Counted from the stretch's first letter, positions 34,374 through 42,993 are shown. The stretch: 64,000 nucleotides of DNA from an uncultured Eubacteriales bacterium (GCA_900549645.1 URPD01000001.1:1-64000); one strand, 5' to 3'. The notes: generated by a model not told the origin, from the sequence alone. Translations and numbers: made by a program.

Positions 34374-34404
34374 GGTAAAACCTCCATCCTTTACAGGTAA
34401 TTGC

Positions 34405-34433
34405 ATTATATACGATTTGCCGCCAGCTGTCAA
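34405..34433 (-). promoter_or_regulatory. Consensus sigmaA promoter of the SPQTG/sortase/LCP unit
   Basis: TTGACA (34433-34428) and TATAAT (34410-34405) on the minus strand match the consensus at all twelve positions, with a 17-base spacer. Confidence 0.85.
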
Positions 34434-34494
34434 TAGGAAGCAAAAGGAAAATAAGTAATATTAATAATTGGCTGCGGTTTTTAGCGAATTTGGG

Positions 34495-34523
34495 TTGACA
34501 ACGCAAATTCGGCAATATATCAT
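34495..34523 (+). promoter_or_regulatory. Promoter of the P-type ATPase operon
   Basis: TTGACA (34495-34500) and TATCAT (34518-34523) are spaced by 17 bases. It is divergent from the SPQTG promoter. Confidence 0.6.
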
Positions 34524-34560
34524 TCAGATATGCTATACTTCTATATATAAGGAGAATTGT

Positions 34561-36675
34561 ATGGTAAACGATCGTGAAGAGCGTCTTGAACAGATACTCG
34601 CCGAGTTCAAGGACAGTGGGAACGCCGCTGCGGATACCGTTGATACCGCGGTACCGGTGCCGCCGGATGACGCTGTCGAACAGACGGATACTGCGGATGA
34701 AACTGCGCCGGAAAGCGGAGCCGGGAACGAAGCGCCGATAGAGCCGGTTCCCGTGCAGCGCCGCAGTCGGCATGCTGAGACAAACGACGGCGAGCGTGAA
34801 AAGCCCAAGTTCTCCGGCATGAGACTTCTGCTTCTCGCGGTAGGCCTCATTCTGCTGATAGCCGCGCTGTTTCTGCCGAAGGACGGCTGGATAAGAATCG
34901 CCCTGTCTGCGGCGGCATTTCTCCTCGCAGGCTACGACGTGCTTGTAGATGCCGTGAAAAGCGCGATACACGGGCAGATACTCGACGAGAGGCTGCTAAT
35001 GACGCTCGCTTCGATACTCGGCTTCTGCATCGGTGAATTTCCGGGAGCCGCCGCTGTGATGCTCTGCTTCCGCACCGGAGAATTGCTTCAGGAGGCCGCT
35101 GAAGAGCGCAGTACCAAGACCGCCGCCGCGCTTGAAGAAGCCCTTCCGCGCATGGCGCGCGTACAGCGTGACGGCGAGATTACGGAGATAGCACCGGACG
35201 AGGTGCAGATTGGCGACACTATCATCGTCGAGTCGGGCGAGGTCATCCCGCTTGACGGCGAGGTGCTTGAAGATATGAGCGCCGTCGACGTTTCCCCGCT
35301 GACCGGTAAAGCTGGAACGCGCACAATAAATGCGGGCGGCGCGGCAATGTCCGGCTGCATAAATCTCACGCGGACGATAAGAATAAAAGTCACGCGCGAG
35401 TTTAAGGACTCAACCGCGCGGCGTCTCTGCGATATCGCCGCAAGCACCGCGAACATCCGTTCAGGTCAGGAACGCTTTACCGCGCGCTTTGCGCGGATAT
35501 ATGCGCCCGCGGCCGCGATATTCGCGCTTGTTATCGCCGTTCTGCCGCCGCTTTTTGGTGGGGAGTGGGTTAAATGGATAGGCCGGGCGCTGACCGTGCT
35601 CGTCCTGTCGAGTCCGTGCGCCATGGCGGTATCCGTTCCGCTCGCATATTCGGCGGGCATCCGCCGCGCGGCACGCAGCGGGATGTACGCCAAGGCGGCG
35701 CAGGACATTGAATCCTTTGCGAAAACCAATACCATCGTCTTTGACAAGACCGGAACCGTGACGGAAGGGCGCTTCGCGGTCACGGAGGTTTTCCCCGAAA
35801 ACATGAGCGAGCAGGAGCTACTCAACATCGCGGCCACCGCCGAGAGCTGTTCACGCCACCCGATAGCGCGTTCGCTCCGCGAGGCGGGCAATATCAAGCC
35901 GTCCGATGGCGAAGTCCTTGAGATCGAGGATATTCCGGGGCGCGGCGTAAGCGCATTTATCGACGGGCACCACGTATACGTCGGCAACGCGGCGCTGCTT
36001 GAGGAGCACGGCGTAAGCTTCTCCGTGCCGAGCCGTCCGGGAGCCGCGATCCACGTCGCGGTGGATAACGTGTATGCCGGACACATAATGATTGCGGACA
36101 GGATAAAGGACGGCGCTTTCGACGCGCTTGAAGAGCTGCGCGCGCAGGGCGTGAAGTCGCTCGTCATGCTCACCGGCGACGTGCGTTCAGCGGCGAAGAC
36201 CGTCGCGTCCTCGCTGAACTTCGATATGGTAAAAGCGGAACTTACGCTTGACGGCAAGATAACGGCGGTCGAATATATGCTCAGCAAGAAAGCCCCCGAC
36301 TCCTGCCTAGCCTTTGTCGGGGACGGCGTGGGCGACGCGCCGGTCATGTCGCATTCCGATATTGGGATAGCGCTCGGCGCGATAAACGATTATTCGGCCA
36401 TTGACACCGCGGACGTGGTGCTGATGGATGAGGACATCCGCGCGCTGCCTGAGGCGCGGGGGCTGTGCCGCAGCGTGACCGATACAGCGGAACAGAACAT
36501 TCTGCTTTCCCTCGCCGCAAAAGCGATACTGGTCGTGCTTGGTGTTTTCGGCGTGATAAATATCTGGATTGCGGCGCTCGCGGAGATGTGCGTTCTTGCC
36601 GCTGCGATCGCAAACGCAGGAAAAAATGATATAAAATATGAAAAGGAGAATACCGATGAACGAAGCATACAATAA
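34561..36675 (+). CDS. Divergent P1B-type metal ATPase with altered TGE and GDGxND motifs
   Basis: A 704-residue heavy-metal-type P-ATPase. It has an 85-residue acidic N-terminus without CxxC, membrane helices, an actuator domain, SPC in the metal-binding helix (351-353; the CPC position, as in P1B-4 types), and the phosphorylation site DKTGT with Asp395. Three normally invariant sites differ: actuator TGE is TGK (248-250), GDGxNDAP is GDGVGDAP (588-592), and TGDN is TGDV. The start at 34561 follows AAGGAG. It overlaps the nitroreductase gene by 20 bases. It could be a transporter with changed kinetics, or a pump that lost turnover. Confidence 0.85.
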   Translation: MVNDREERLEQILAEFKDSGNAAADTVDTAVPVPPDDAVEQTDTADETAPESGAGNEAPIEPVPVQRRSRHAETNDGEREKPKFSGMRLLLLAVGLILLIAALFLPKDGWIRIALSAAAFLLAGYDVLVDAVKSAIHGQILDERLLMTLASILGFCIGEFPGAAAVMLCFRTGELLQEAAEERSTKTAAALEEALPRMARVQRDGEITEIAPDEVQIGDTIIVESGEVIPLDGEVLEDMSAVDVSPLTGKAGTRTINAGGAAMSGCINLTRTIRIKVTREFKDSTARRLCDIAASTANIRSGQERFTARFARIYAPAAAIFALVIAVLPPLFGGEWVKWIGRALTVLVLSSPCAMAVSVPLAYSAGIRRAARSGMYAKAAQDIESFAKTNTIVFDKTGTVTEGRFAVTEVFPENMSEQELLNIAATAESCSRHPIARSLREAGNIKPSDGEVLEIEDIPGRGVSAFIDGHHVYVGNAALLEEHGVSFSVPSRPGAAIHVAVDNVYAGHIMIADRIKDGAFDALEELRAQGVKSLVMLTGDVRSAAKTVASSLNFDMVKAELTLDGKITAVEYMLSKKAPDSCLAFVGDGVGDAPVMSHSDIGIALGAINDYSAIDTADVVLMDEDIRALPEARGLCRSVTDTAEQNILLSLAAKAILVVLGVFGVINIWIAALAEMCVLAAAIANAGKNDIKYEKENTDERSIQ

Positions 36676-37180
36676 TCTGCTGACCCGCCGCAGCATAAGG
36701 AAATACCGCCCTGAGCAAATCAGCCGCGCGGAACTGGACGCCGTGCTTGAAGCGGGCAAATGCGCGCCGTCAGGCCGCAATATGCAGTCCGCTATAATGA
36801 TAGTCGTGCAGGATCCGGAAACCGTCGCGCTGCTCTCAAAGCTCAACGCGGCCGCATGGGGAAACGGCTATGCCGGTGATCCGTTTTACGGCGCTCCCAC
36901 GGTGATCGTCGTTCTCGCCAAGGCGGACAGCCGCTTTATCAAAGAGGATGGCAGTCTTGTCATGGGCAACCTTATGAACGCCGCACACGCGCTCGGTCTC
37001 GGCTCCTGCTGGATACACCGCGCACGCGAGGTTTTTGAAAGCGACGAGGGTAAAGCGTTGCTGAAGAAGTGGGGCGTTGAGGGCGATTACGTCGGCGTCG
37101 GCAACTGCATTCTCGGCTACGCGGCTGAGGAGCCCGCCATGAGACCGCGCAAGGATGATTTTGTGTACTACGTTTTGTAA
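36656..37180 (+). CDS. Nitroreductase-family flavoprotein
   Basis: A 174-residue FMN-dependent nitroreductase-like protein. The N-terminal FMN-binding block is LLTRRSIRKYRPEQIS, followed by KCAPSGRNMQSA, NLMNAAHALGLGSCWIHRA and YVGVGNCILGY. The ATG at 36656 has AAAGGAG 7 bases upstream and lies within the end of the P-type ATPase gene. These enzymes reduce nitro compounds, quinones or other electron acceptors; the natural substrate is unknown. Confidence 0.9.
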   Translation: MNEAYNNLLTRRSIRKYRPEQISRAELDAVLEAGKCAPSGRNMQSAIMIVVQDPETVALLSKLNAAAWGNGYAGDPFYGAPTVIVVLAKADSRFIKEDGSLVMGNLMNAAHALGLGSCWIHRAREVFESDEGKALLKKWGVEGDYVGVGNCILGYAAEEPAMRPRKDDFVYYVL

Positions 37181-37183
37181 GAT

Positions 37184-37747
37184 ATGAACGCCTACGATTT
37201 TGACCAGACGATTTTTTACCCGGACAGCTCATATTGCTTTGTGAAATACTGCCTGAAGAAGTATCCCAAGGCTGTCCTTCCGGCGGTTCCGGGTTCCATC
37301 AAAGAGCTCATCATCTATCTTCGCCGCCGTCATGGCGCGAAGAACCTGAAGCAGAAGATGTTCTCGTTTTTGCCGCGGCTTGGCGATGTTGACGCCGTCA
37401 TACGCGACTTCTGGGATGAATACCGCGGCAACCTTGAGCCTTGGTATCTCGCGCAGAAAAGGCCGGACGACATTATTATTTCCGCTTCGCCCGAATTTCT
37501 GCTCCGCCCGATATGCGCCGAGCTTGGCGTGACTCTCATCGGCACAAGGATGGCCAAGGAAACCGGACTTATTGACGGCGAGAACTGCCACGATGCGGAG
37601 AAGGTGCGCCGCTTCAATGCGGAATTCCCCGGCGCGCATATCGACAGATTCTATTCGGATTCCCTCGCGGATACTCCGATGGCCAAGCTTGCCGACAAAG
37701 CGTTCCTCGTAAAGCGCGGCGAACTCAGCCCATGGCCTGATAAATAA
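37184..37747 (+). CDS. HAD-superfamily (subfamily IB-like) phosphatase
   Basis: A 187-residue HAD hydrolase. The nucleophile motif is YDFDQTIF at residues 4-11, motif II is ISASPEFL, a conserved Lys is in CHDAEKVRRF, and motif IV is YSDSLADTPM. The arrangement resembles SerB-like phosphatases. It starts 4 bases after the nitroreductase stop and closes the operon at a strong terminator. Substrate unknown; a phospholipid or phosphoserine-like metabolite is possible. Confidence 0.87.
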   Translation: MNAYDFDQTIFYPDSSYCFVKYCLKKYPKAVLPAVPGSIKELIIYLRRRHGAKNLKQKMFSFLPRLGDVDAVIRDFWDEYRGNLEPWYLAQKRPDDIIISASPEFLLRPICAELGVTLIGTRMAKETGLIDGENCHDAEKVRRFNAEFPGAHIDRFYSDSLADTPMAKLADKAFLVKRGELSPWPDK

Positions 37748-37755
37748 AATAACAA

Positions 37756-37805
37756 AAAATCACACCGCCCCACATGTCATACGGCATGTGGGGCGGTGTG
37801 ATTTT
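37756..37805. terminator. Very strong bidirectional terminator
   Basis: Perfect 21-bp stem (37756-37776 with 37785-37805), 8-base loop, A-tract and T-tract flanks. It separates the HAD gene from the convergent membrane protein gene. Confidence 0.93.
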
Positions 37806-37815
37806 GAACTTCGCT

Positions 37816-38286
37816 TTACTTATTGAATTCCGGGATAAAATCAGCGCTGACGCGCATCTCGTGCAGGCGCTTTTTCATCTGACTCGGCTTTTTATTGCAC
37901 ATTGCTGTGCGCAGCTCGTCATCCGGCACAAAGCGGTAATACGCGCCGCAGAAACTGTCAAACATGTTCCGGTTCTTCGGAGAGAGACGGCCTATGTACA
38001 TGCACAGCGCGACAAGTGCGCCGACGAAGAAGCATATCATAAGATAGGTCTTGCACAGCAGCACGACTATCGCCGCAATGACAACGGACACGAAAGCGCA
38101 GAGTCCAACGGACACCGTAGTGTAGCGCTTCGCGTTGGGTGAGATAAGCTCCGCATCCGCGGCGATCATCTGTTTTATAAGCGGATACGCCGTCATAAAA
38201 TTAAACAGGAACTGTCTCACAAAAAGATAGAACCACAGCCATCCGCCAAGCATTATTGCGCCGCCAAATAAGACCTTCATTTCCAT
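37816..38286 (-). CDS. Unknown membrane protein with three hydrophobic segments
   Basis: A 156-residue protein with an N-terminal hydrophobic segment (about 5-30), two further helices (about 58-97), and a soluble tail rich in Arg/Lys (GAYYRFVPDDELRTAMCNKKPSQMKKRLHEM). I recognise no family. The ATG at 38286 follows GGGAGG; the much longer in-frame extension is not supported. It has its own promoter and a strong terminator, so it is likely monocistronic. Confidence 0.7.
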   Translation of the reverse strand: MEMKVLFGGAIMLGGWLWFYLFVRQFLFNFMTAYPLIKQMIAADAELISPNAKRYTTVSVGLCAFVSVVIAAIVVLLCKTYLMICFFVGALVALCMYIGRLSPKNRNMFDSFCGAYYRFVPDDELRTAMCNKKPSQMKKRLHEMRVSADFIPEFNK

Positions 38287-38332
38287 TTGATCGTTCCTCC
38301 CGCGTTTTTGTCGGTTTTTAGAATTTAGTGAA

Positions 38333-38361
38333 ATTATAGCACAGTGTTTTTTCACTTGCAA
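38333..38361 (-). promoter_or_regulatory. SigmaA-type promoter of the membrane protein gene
   Basis: TTGCAA (38361-38356) and TATAAT (38338-38333) on the minus strand have a 17-base spacer. Confidence 0.7.
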
Positions 38362-38381
38362 GAATAATTGGTGATTCCTCA

Positions 38382-38389
38382 CATAGATT
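38382..38389 (+). promoter_or_regulatory. Possible sigmaE -10 element of the spoIIIA operon
   Basis: CATAGATT resembles the sigmaE -10 (CATACAAT in Bacillus) and lies 20 bases before spoIIIAA. The -35 is only weakly matched by an AATAAT segment. The known operon is sigmaE-controlled, which is the main support. Confidence 0.3.
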
Positions 38390-38408
38390 GTCCATAGGGA
38401 GTGATGTG

Positions 38409-39263
38409 ATGGACGGCTATCAAGAGGCGCTGGGACTTCTGCCGCCTGAAATTGCGGATGCGTTCCGCACATACCGCGGTCAGGCCGAGGAGCTTCGCCT
38501 GCGCCGCGGACAAGCGCCGCGTATATACGACGGCTGCCGCGAACTTGCGCTTGACCATAGGCCGCTGACGGAGCTTGACCTGCGCCGGGTGCTTGAGCGC
38601 GCGACGGGTGCATCTCTGCACACGGCAGCGACAGCTCTGCGCCGCGGCTACATATGCTCCCGCGGGCTGAGAATAGGCGTGTGCGGCAGCGCGATAATCC
38701 GCGGCGGCGAAATGGAGGGCTTCCGCGAATTCTCGTCGATCGCCATACGTATTCCGCGGGAGTGCCGGGGAATATGCGCCGACGCTGTGGACACGCTGTG
38801 CGGCAGGCCGCGGTTTGGCTGCATAATTCTGGGCGCGCCGGGCAGCGGCAAGACCACAGCGCTGCGCGATATGATACGGCTTTTTTCGGAGCGCGGCTAT
38901 CGCGTCGGCGTCGCGGATGAGCGCGGCGAGATATCTGGGGACGGAGAATTCGACCTTGGCTCGTGCTCCGATGTGATCACCGGCCTCGGCAAGGCCGAGA
39001 GCGCGATGCTCCTGCTGCGCGGCATGAACCCGCAGATCATCGCCATGGACGAGATAACGCAGGGCGCCGACGCGGATGCGATACGCGAGATATGCTGCTG
39101 CGGCGTCGAGCTGCTGGCTACGGCGCACGCGCGGAACGCGGACGAGCTTCGCCGCCGGAGCGTATTCGCGGAGCTGCTCGACACTGGCACATTTAAATAC
39201 GCGCTGAACATCCGCGGCGCGGGTTCGGCGCGGAGCTACGAGCTGGAGGAGCTGCATGTATAA
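38409..39263 (+). CDS. spoIIIAA: Stage III sporulation protein AA
   Basis: A 284-residue secretion-type ATPase with Walker A ILGAPGSGKTTALRD in mid-protein, VADERGEI, and the C-terminal AMDEITQGADADAI/TAHARNADEL blocks typical of SpoIIIAA. It powers the SpoIIIA-SpoIIQ channel between mother cell and forespore. I chose ATG 38409 with GGGAG upstream over a TTG at 38388. It overlaps spoIIIAB by 8 bases, starting an eight-gene run. Confidence 0.95.
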   Translation: MDGYQEALGLLPPEIADAFRTYRGQAEELRLRRGQAPRIYDGCRELALDHRPLTELDLRRVLERATGASLHTAATALRRGYICSRGLRIGVCGSAIIRGGEMEGFREFSSIAIRIPRECRGICADAVDTLCGRPRFGCIILGAPGSGKTTALRDMIRLFSERGYRVGVADERGEISGDGEFDLGSCSDVITGLGKAESAMLLLRGMNPQIIAMDEITQGADADAIREICCCGVELLATAHARNADELRRRSVFAELLDTGTFKYALNIRGAGSARSYELEELHV

Positions 39264-39762
39264 ATACGCCGGTATTTTTATGATATCCGCAGCCTGCGCA
39301 TCCTTTGGCGTGACATCCGCTGTCGGCATGAAGCGCCATATCGAGCTGCTTGCCGCGCTTTGCGGCTCGCTGCGCTATATTTCCGCTGAGATCGGGACAA
39401 GACTTCGCCCGCTCCCGGAGCTTATTGCGGAGCTTGCGGGCAGGGGAGGCGCGGCAGGGGAGTTCTATACGCGTCTCGCCGAAAAGCTTGATTCTATAGG
39501 CAAAGTTGATTTTTCCGCGCTGTGGGCGTCATCGCTTGAATGTCTGACTCCGCTGAACCGTGATGAGCTTTCCGCGATGCTCGCACTCGGAGATGTGCTT
39601 GGCCGCTACGAGCTTAATGAACAGCTTGAGAGTATCGACATCTGCCTTGATTCGCTGAGCCGCAGTCTGCGCGGACTTCAGGCGCAGTACCCCGAACGGC
39701 GCAGGCTCGTGCTGGGCTTATCCGCCGCGGCGGGAATTCTGGTTCTGATTGTACTTATATAA
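39256..39762 (+). CDS. spoIIIAB: Stage III sporulation protein AB
   Basis: A 168-residue SpoIIIAB with an N-terminal membrane helix, a helical domain similar to type II secretion system GspF (EIGTRLRPLPELIAELA, ALGDVLGR...QLESIDICL) and a C-terminal membrane helix. It overlaps spoIIIAA by 8 bases. It is part of the mother-cell side of the feeding-tube channel. Confidence 0.93.
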   Translation: MYKYAGIFMISAACASFGVTSAVGMKRHIELLAALCGSLRYISAEIGTRLRPLPELIAELAGRGGAAGEFYTRLAEKLDSIGKVDFSALWASSLECLTPLNRDELSAMLALGDVLGRYELNEQLESIDICLDSLSRSLRGLQAQYPERRRLVLGLSAAAGILVLIVLI

Positions 39763-39798
39763 CACTTTTTGCGCGATAAAACCGCATGGAGGATTGGT

Positions 39799-39993
39799 AT
39801 GGACGTTGACCTCATCTTCAAGATAGCAGCCGTGGGCATCCTTGTCGCCGTGCTGAATATCCTGCTTCAGCGCTCAGGGCGCGAGGAGCAGGCGCTGATG
39901 ACGACGATAACCGCGCTTGTCGTTGTGCTGATGATCGTTGTGCAGAAAATAAGCGAGCTTTTTACCATGATAAAAAGCCTGTTCGGATTATAA
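39799..39993 (+). CDS. spoIIIAC: Stage III sporulation protein AC
   Basis: A 64-residue protein with two membrane helices (DLIFKIAAVGILVAVLNILLQ and TALVVVLMIVVQKISELF), typical of SpoIIIAC. I chose ATG 39799 with GGAGG upstream; an earlier in-frame start at 39769 is not supported. Confidence 0.93.
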   Translation: MDVDLIFKIAAVGILVAVLNILLQRSGREEQALMTTITALVVVLMIVVQKISELFTMIKSLFGL

Positions 39994-39996
39994 ACG

Positions 39997-40383
39997 ATGG
40001 AGCTTCTGATAAAAGCCTCCGCGGTCGGGATAGCGGCGGGGATGATATGCCTTGTCATAAAAAAGAGCAATCCGGAGCTTTCGGCGGTGCTCGGCGCGGC
40101 GGCGGCAGTTGCGATATGCTTTGCGGCGGTGAGCTTTGCAGCGCCGCTGAAAGAGCTTGCGTCGCTGATAAAGAACATGACAAGTTCAGGCGAACTGTTC
40201 ATCGCGCCGGTTATGAAGTGCGCGGCGATTGCGATAGTCACGAAGCTCGCCTCGGAGCTGTGCCGCGATTCGTCACAGAGCGCGGTTGCCTCGTCGGTCG
40301 AGCTTGCAGGGAGCATATGCGCGCTGAGCGTCGCAATGCCGCTTATCATAAGTATGCTCAAGACGATAGGAGCCATGGCATGA
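39997..40383 (+). CDS. spoIIIAD: Stage III sporulation protein AD
   Basis: A 128-residue membrane protein with about four helices, beginning ELLIKASAVGIAAGMICLVIKK as in SpoIIIAD. It starts 4 bases after spoIIIAC and overlaps spoIIIAE by ATGA. It is thought to form the membrane base of the SpoIIIA complex with AC and AE. Confidence 0.93.
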   Translation: MELLIKASAVGIAAGMICLVIKKSNPELSAVLGAAAAVAICFAAVSFAAPLKELASLIKNMTSSGELFIAPVMKCAAIAIVTKLASELCRDSSQSAVASSVELAGSICALSVAMPLIISMLKTIGAMA

Positions 40384-41471
40384 AAAGGCTGATATTCATC
40401 ATAATTCTCCTGCCCGTCTTTATCATCGGCGCGAACGCCGATCTTGACTCGGCGGCGCGCGACGCGGGTATATACAGGGTCGAGGATTCGCTGGCGGACG
40501 ACGCGCGGGATATCAGCGGGAAGCTGGATATAAACGGCGGCTACGATACCGGCTCCGCCTTGGGACGGCTGTGGCGGCGCTTCCTCGATTATCTGGTAGA
40601 GCAGCTGCGCGGCAGCGTCGGCGATATAGTGGGGCTTACGGCGATATCCGTTTTTTGTGCCATGGCGGCCTCGCTCGTGACGGACAAGCGTCTGCCGGAA
40701 TACATAAACATGGCCGCCTGTTGTGCTGCTGGTGTTCTCATCTGTGGGAGCTTCGGCGGCTTCGTGACTCAGACGGCGGACGCCATAACCAGACTCTCGG
40801 ACTATTCCCGCGCCGCGATGCCCGCCGTGTTCACGGCGGCCGCCGCCTGCGGCGCAGTCACATCCTCCACGGCAAAATATGCCGCCGCCTGTCTTGCGAT
40901 GGACGTGATGATAAGCGCGGCGAATAAATTCATAATCCCGCTCATATATGCCTTTCTGGCTGTGAATTTCAGCTGTGCGCTATTTGAAAATCCGATGCTG
41001 CGCGCCCTGAGCAAGCTCATCAAATGGCTCGCTACAACGCTTATGACCTGGCTTACTCTCGCGTTTACGGCGTACATCTCGTTTACCGCAGTCGTCAGCG
41101 GCAGCGCAGACGCAGTCGCGGTCAAAACGGCAAAGACCGTTATCTCAAGCACACTCCCCGTCGTCGGCGGGATAATGTCAGACGCGGCGTCGACCGTTCT
41201 CGCCGCTGCCGCCATGATACGAAACTCCGCCGGAGTGTTCAGCCTCATCGCCGTCGGCGCGATGTGCATCGGCCCGTTCGCGCTGCTGTCCGTAAAGATG
41301 ACGCTTTTTAAAGCGGCGGGAACCGTCGCGGACATGATGCCGAATTCGCGCCTGTCGTCCATGCTGCGCGACACGGGTACCGCTGTCGCCATGCTCCTCG
41401 GTCTGCTGGGCTGCTGTGCGGCGATGCTCTTCGTGTCGTTCACGGCGGCAATAAAGGCGGTGTCGCCATGA
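40380..41471 (+). CDS. spoIIIAE: Stage III sporulation protein AE
   Basis: A 363-residue polytopic membrane protein with an N-terminal signal-like helix and then multiple helices (GDIVGLTAISVFCAMAASLV, SSTAKYAAACLAMDVMI, TTLMTWLTLAFTAYISFTAVVSG, TLPVVGGIMSDAASTVLAAA), as in SpoIIIAE. I use ATG 40380 (ATGA overlap with spoIIIAD). The long upstream in-frame extension is antisense-like noise in the spoIIIAD frame. Confidence 0.94.
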   Translation: MKRLIFIIILLPVFIIGANADLDSAARDAGIYRVEDSLADDARDISGKLDINGGYDTGSALGRLWRRFLDYLVEQLRGSVGDIVGLTAISVFCAMAASLVTDKRLPEYINMAACCAAGVLICGSFGGFVTQTADAITRLSDYSRAAMPAVFTAAAACGAVTSSTAKYAAACLAMDVMISAANKFIIPLIYAFLAVNFSCALFENPMLRALSKLIKWLATTLMTWLTLAFTAYISFTAVVSGSADAVAVKTAKTVISSTLPVVGGIMSDAASTVLAAAAMIRNSAGVFSLIAVGAMCIGPFALLSVKMTLFKAAGTVADMMPNSRLSSMLRDTGTAVAMLLGLLGCCAAMLFVSFTAAIKAVSP

Positions 41472-41944
41472 GCGCCGCAATACGCGAGCTGTGCCTGCTC
41501 GCCATTCTCTGCGCGGCAGTCACGTCGATATGCCCTGAGGGCAATGTCAAAAGGATTTGCAGCCTGACATGCAGCGTAGTTATGATAACGGCGGCGCTCA
41601 AGCCGCTGGCTGGCTTCGACTTCAACGAGTACGCCGTCCAGCTTGCGCATTACCGCGAAATGAGTGCTGCGCTCACCGAAAGCTCGCAGGAGCTTGACAA
41701 CAGGCTGAACAGACTTGTCATAGAGGAGGAATGTTCGGCATATATTTGGGACAAAGCCCGTGAATATGGTGTTGAGCTTACGGAGGTCAGTATCACGGCT
41801 GCTTGGAGCACGGGCGGCTTCTGGTATCCCGAAGGCGCGGTGATAACATGTCATGACCCGGCCGCCGCAAGTCAGACGCTGGGCGGAGTGATAGAACGCG
41901 ACCTCGGAATACTGGAGAGCGCACAGGAATGGCGCGGCGGATGA
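41468..41944 (+). CDS. spoIIIAF: Stage III sporulation protein AF
   Basis: A 158-residue protein with two N-terminal membrane helices (IRELCLLAILCAAVTSICP, ICSLTCSVVMITAALKPL) and a C-terminal ring-building-motif-like soluble domain. It overlaps spoIIIAE by 4 bases. It is assigned from topology plus its fixed place in the operon. Confidence 0.88.
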   Translation: MSAAIRELCLLAILCAAVTSICPEGNVKRICSLTCSVVMITAALKPLAGFDFNEYAVQLAHYREMSAALTESSQELDNRLNRLVIEEECSAYIWDKAREYGVELTEVSITAAWSTGGFWYPEGAVITCHDPAAASQTLGGVIERDLGILESAQEWRGG

Positions 41945-42267
41945 AAGCTATGGACGAACTGAGAAAACGATTTGAAAAGTATAAATATCCGCTGCTGGTG
42001 CTGATCGTCGGCGCGGTGCTGATGCTACTGCCGTCAGGCAGCAGCGCGAAGGAGCAGCCCACTCCGGATGAGAGTCTGGCACAGCTTCTGGAGAGCGTGG
42101 AGGGTGTCGGCGAGCTGAGGGTGGTCATCTCCGAGACGGGCGTCGTCGTCGCTTGCAGGGGAGCGAATAACGCGAAGGTACGTATGGATATTATTAACGC
42201 GATACGCTCATATACTGGTTTTGGTTCCGATAAAATAACCGTGTTGAAAATGGCAGATGCAAATTAA
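41941..42267 (+). CDS. spoIIIAG: Stage III sporulation protein AG
   Basis: A protein of about 108 residues with one membrane helix (YPLLVLIVGAVLMLLP) and a short extracytoplasmic ring-building domain. In other species SpoIIIAG forms a large ring in the intermembrane space. It is shorter than Bacillus SpoIIIAG, lacking most of the insert. The start is uncertain: ATG 41941 gives an ATGA overlap with spoIIIAF, while 41929 and 41950 are alternatives. Confidence 0.85.
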   Translation: MKAMDELRKRFEKYKYPLLVLIVGAVLMLLPSGSSAKEQPTPDESLAQLLESVEGVGELRVVISETGVVVACRGANNAKVRMDIINAIRSYTGFGSDKITVLKMADAN

Positions 42268-42288
42268 AATGGGAGGAGCAGCAGGCAT

Positions 42289-42837
42289 ATGAAGAACAAG
42301 AAAAGGAACATTACGATGATAGCGGTGCTGGTATTCGTCTGCGCCGCTGTTGCGCTCAACTGGTCGTACAACAACAGATGGGGACATCCGGACTCCGAGA
42401 TGGTGTCCGCCGAGGACAGCGCGATGCTAGACGCGGCGGCAGCAGACGCGGATGCCGCGCCCGCGGAAGAGAGCACCGCGAGCGGATATTTCGCCGAGGC
42501 AAGACTGACGCGGCAGGTCTCGCGCGATGAGGCGCTTGAACTGCTTCAGACGGCTGCCGCCGCGGAAACCGCCTCGCAGGAGACTATCGACAGCGCCATC
42601 AACGCGATATCCGCGATGGCGACCTGCTCGATGAAGGAGGCGCAGATAGAAAACCTGCTGCTTGCAAAGGATTTCTCCGAGTGCGTGGTCTACATCAGCA
42701 ATGACAGCATAACCGTCGCTGTGCCCGCCCCGGCGGAGGGACTGAGCGAGGAAGCCGTCGCGCGCATAACGGACGTGATCTGCACCGAGACGGAGTACGA
42801 CGCGTCGCAGTTGAGCATAATAGAGGTAAAAGCATGA
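42289..42837 (+). CDS. spoIIIAH: Stage III sporulation protein AH
   Basis: A 182-residue protein with an N-terminal membrane helix, an Ala/Asp/Glu-rich linker and a C-terminal ring-building domain (ATCSMKEAQIENLLLAKDFSECVVYISNDSITVAVPA). The mother-cell protein SpoIIIAH binds forespore SpoIIQ in the known system. GGGAGGAG lies upstream. It is the last gene of the operon, followed by a terminator. Confidence 0.93.
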   Translation: MKNKKRNITMIAVLVFVCAAVALNWSYNNRWGHPDSEMVSAEDSAMLDAAAADADAAPAEESTASGYFAEARLTRQVSRDEALELLQTAAAAETASQETIDSAINAISAMATCSMKEAQIENLLLAKDFSECVVYISNDSITVAVPAPAEGLSEEAVARITDVICTETEYDASQLSIIEVKA

Positions 42838-42844
42838 ATATTAT

Positions 42845-42877
42845 CCGGCGCATTTTTACATGCGCCGGTTTTTTTAT
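42845..42877 (+). terminator. Terminator of the spoIIIA operon
   Basis: CCGGCGCA (42845-42852) pairs with TGCGCCGG (42861-42868), followed by nine T residues. Confidence 0.92.
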
Positions 42878-42936
42878 AGACATACGTAAAAAATAAATAT
42901 TAAAATGAATAATTCATCATTTTTTTATAAATAGGC

Positions 42937-42965
42937 TTTATTTTTTGCCCGTAACGTGTTAGAAT
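42937..42965 (+). promoter_or_regulatory. Possible promoter of the asp23-nusB-xse-isp operon
   Basis: A weak TTTATT and a TAGAAT are spaced by about 17 bases, within 35 bases of the asp23-like start. Confidence 0.35.
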
Positions 42966-42993
42966 ATTCTGAATTAAATTTTGGAGGAACGTT

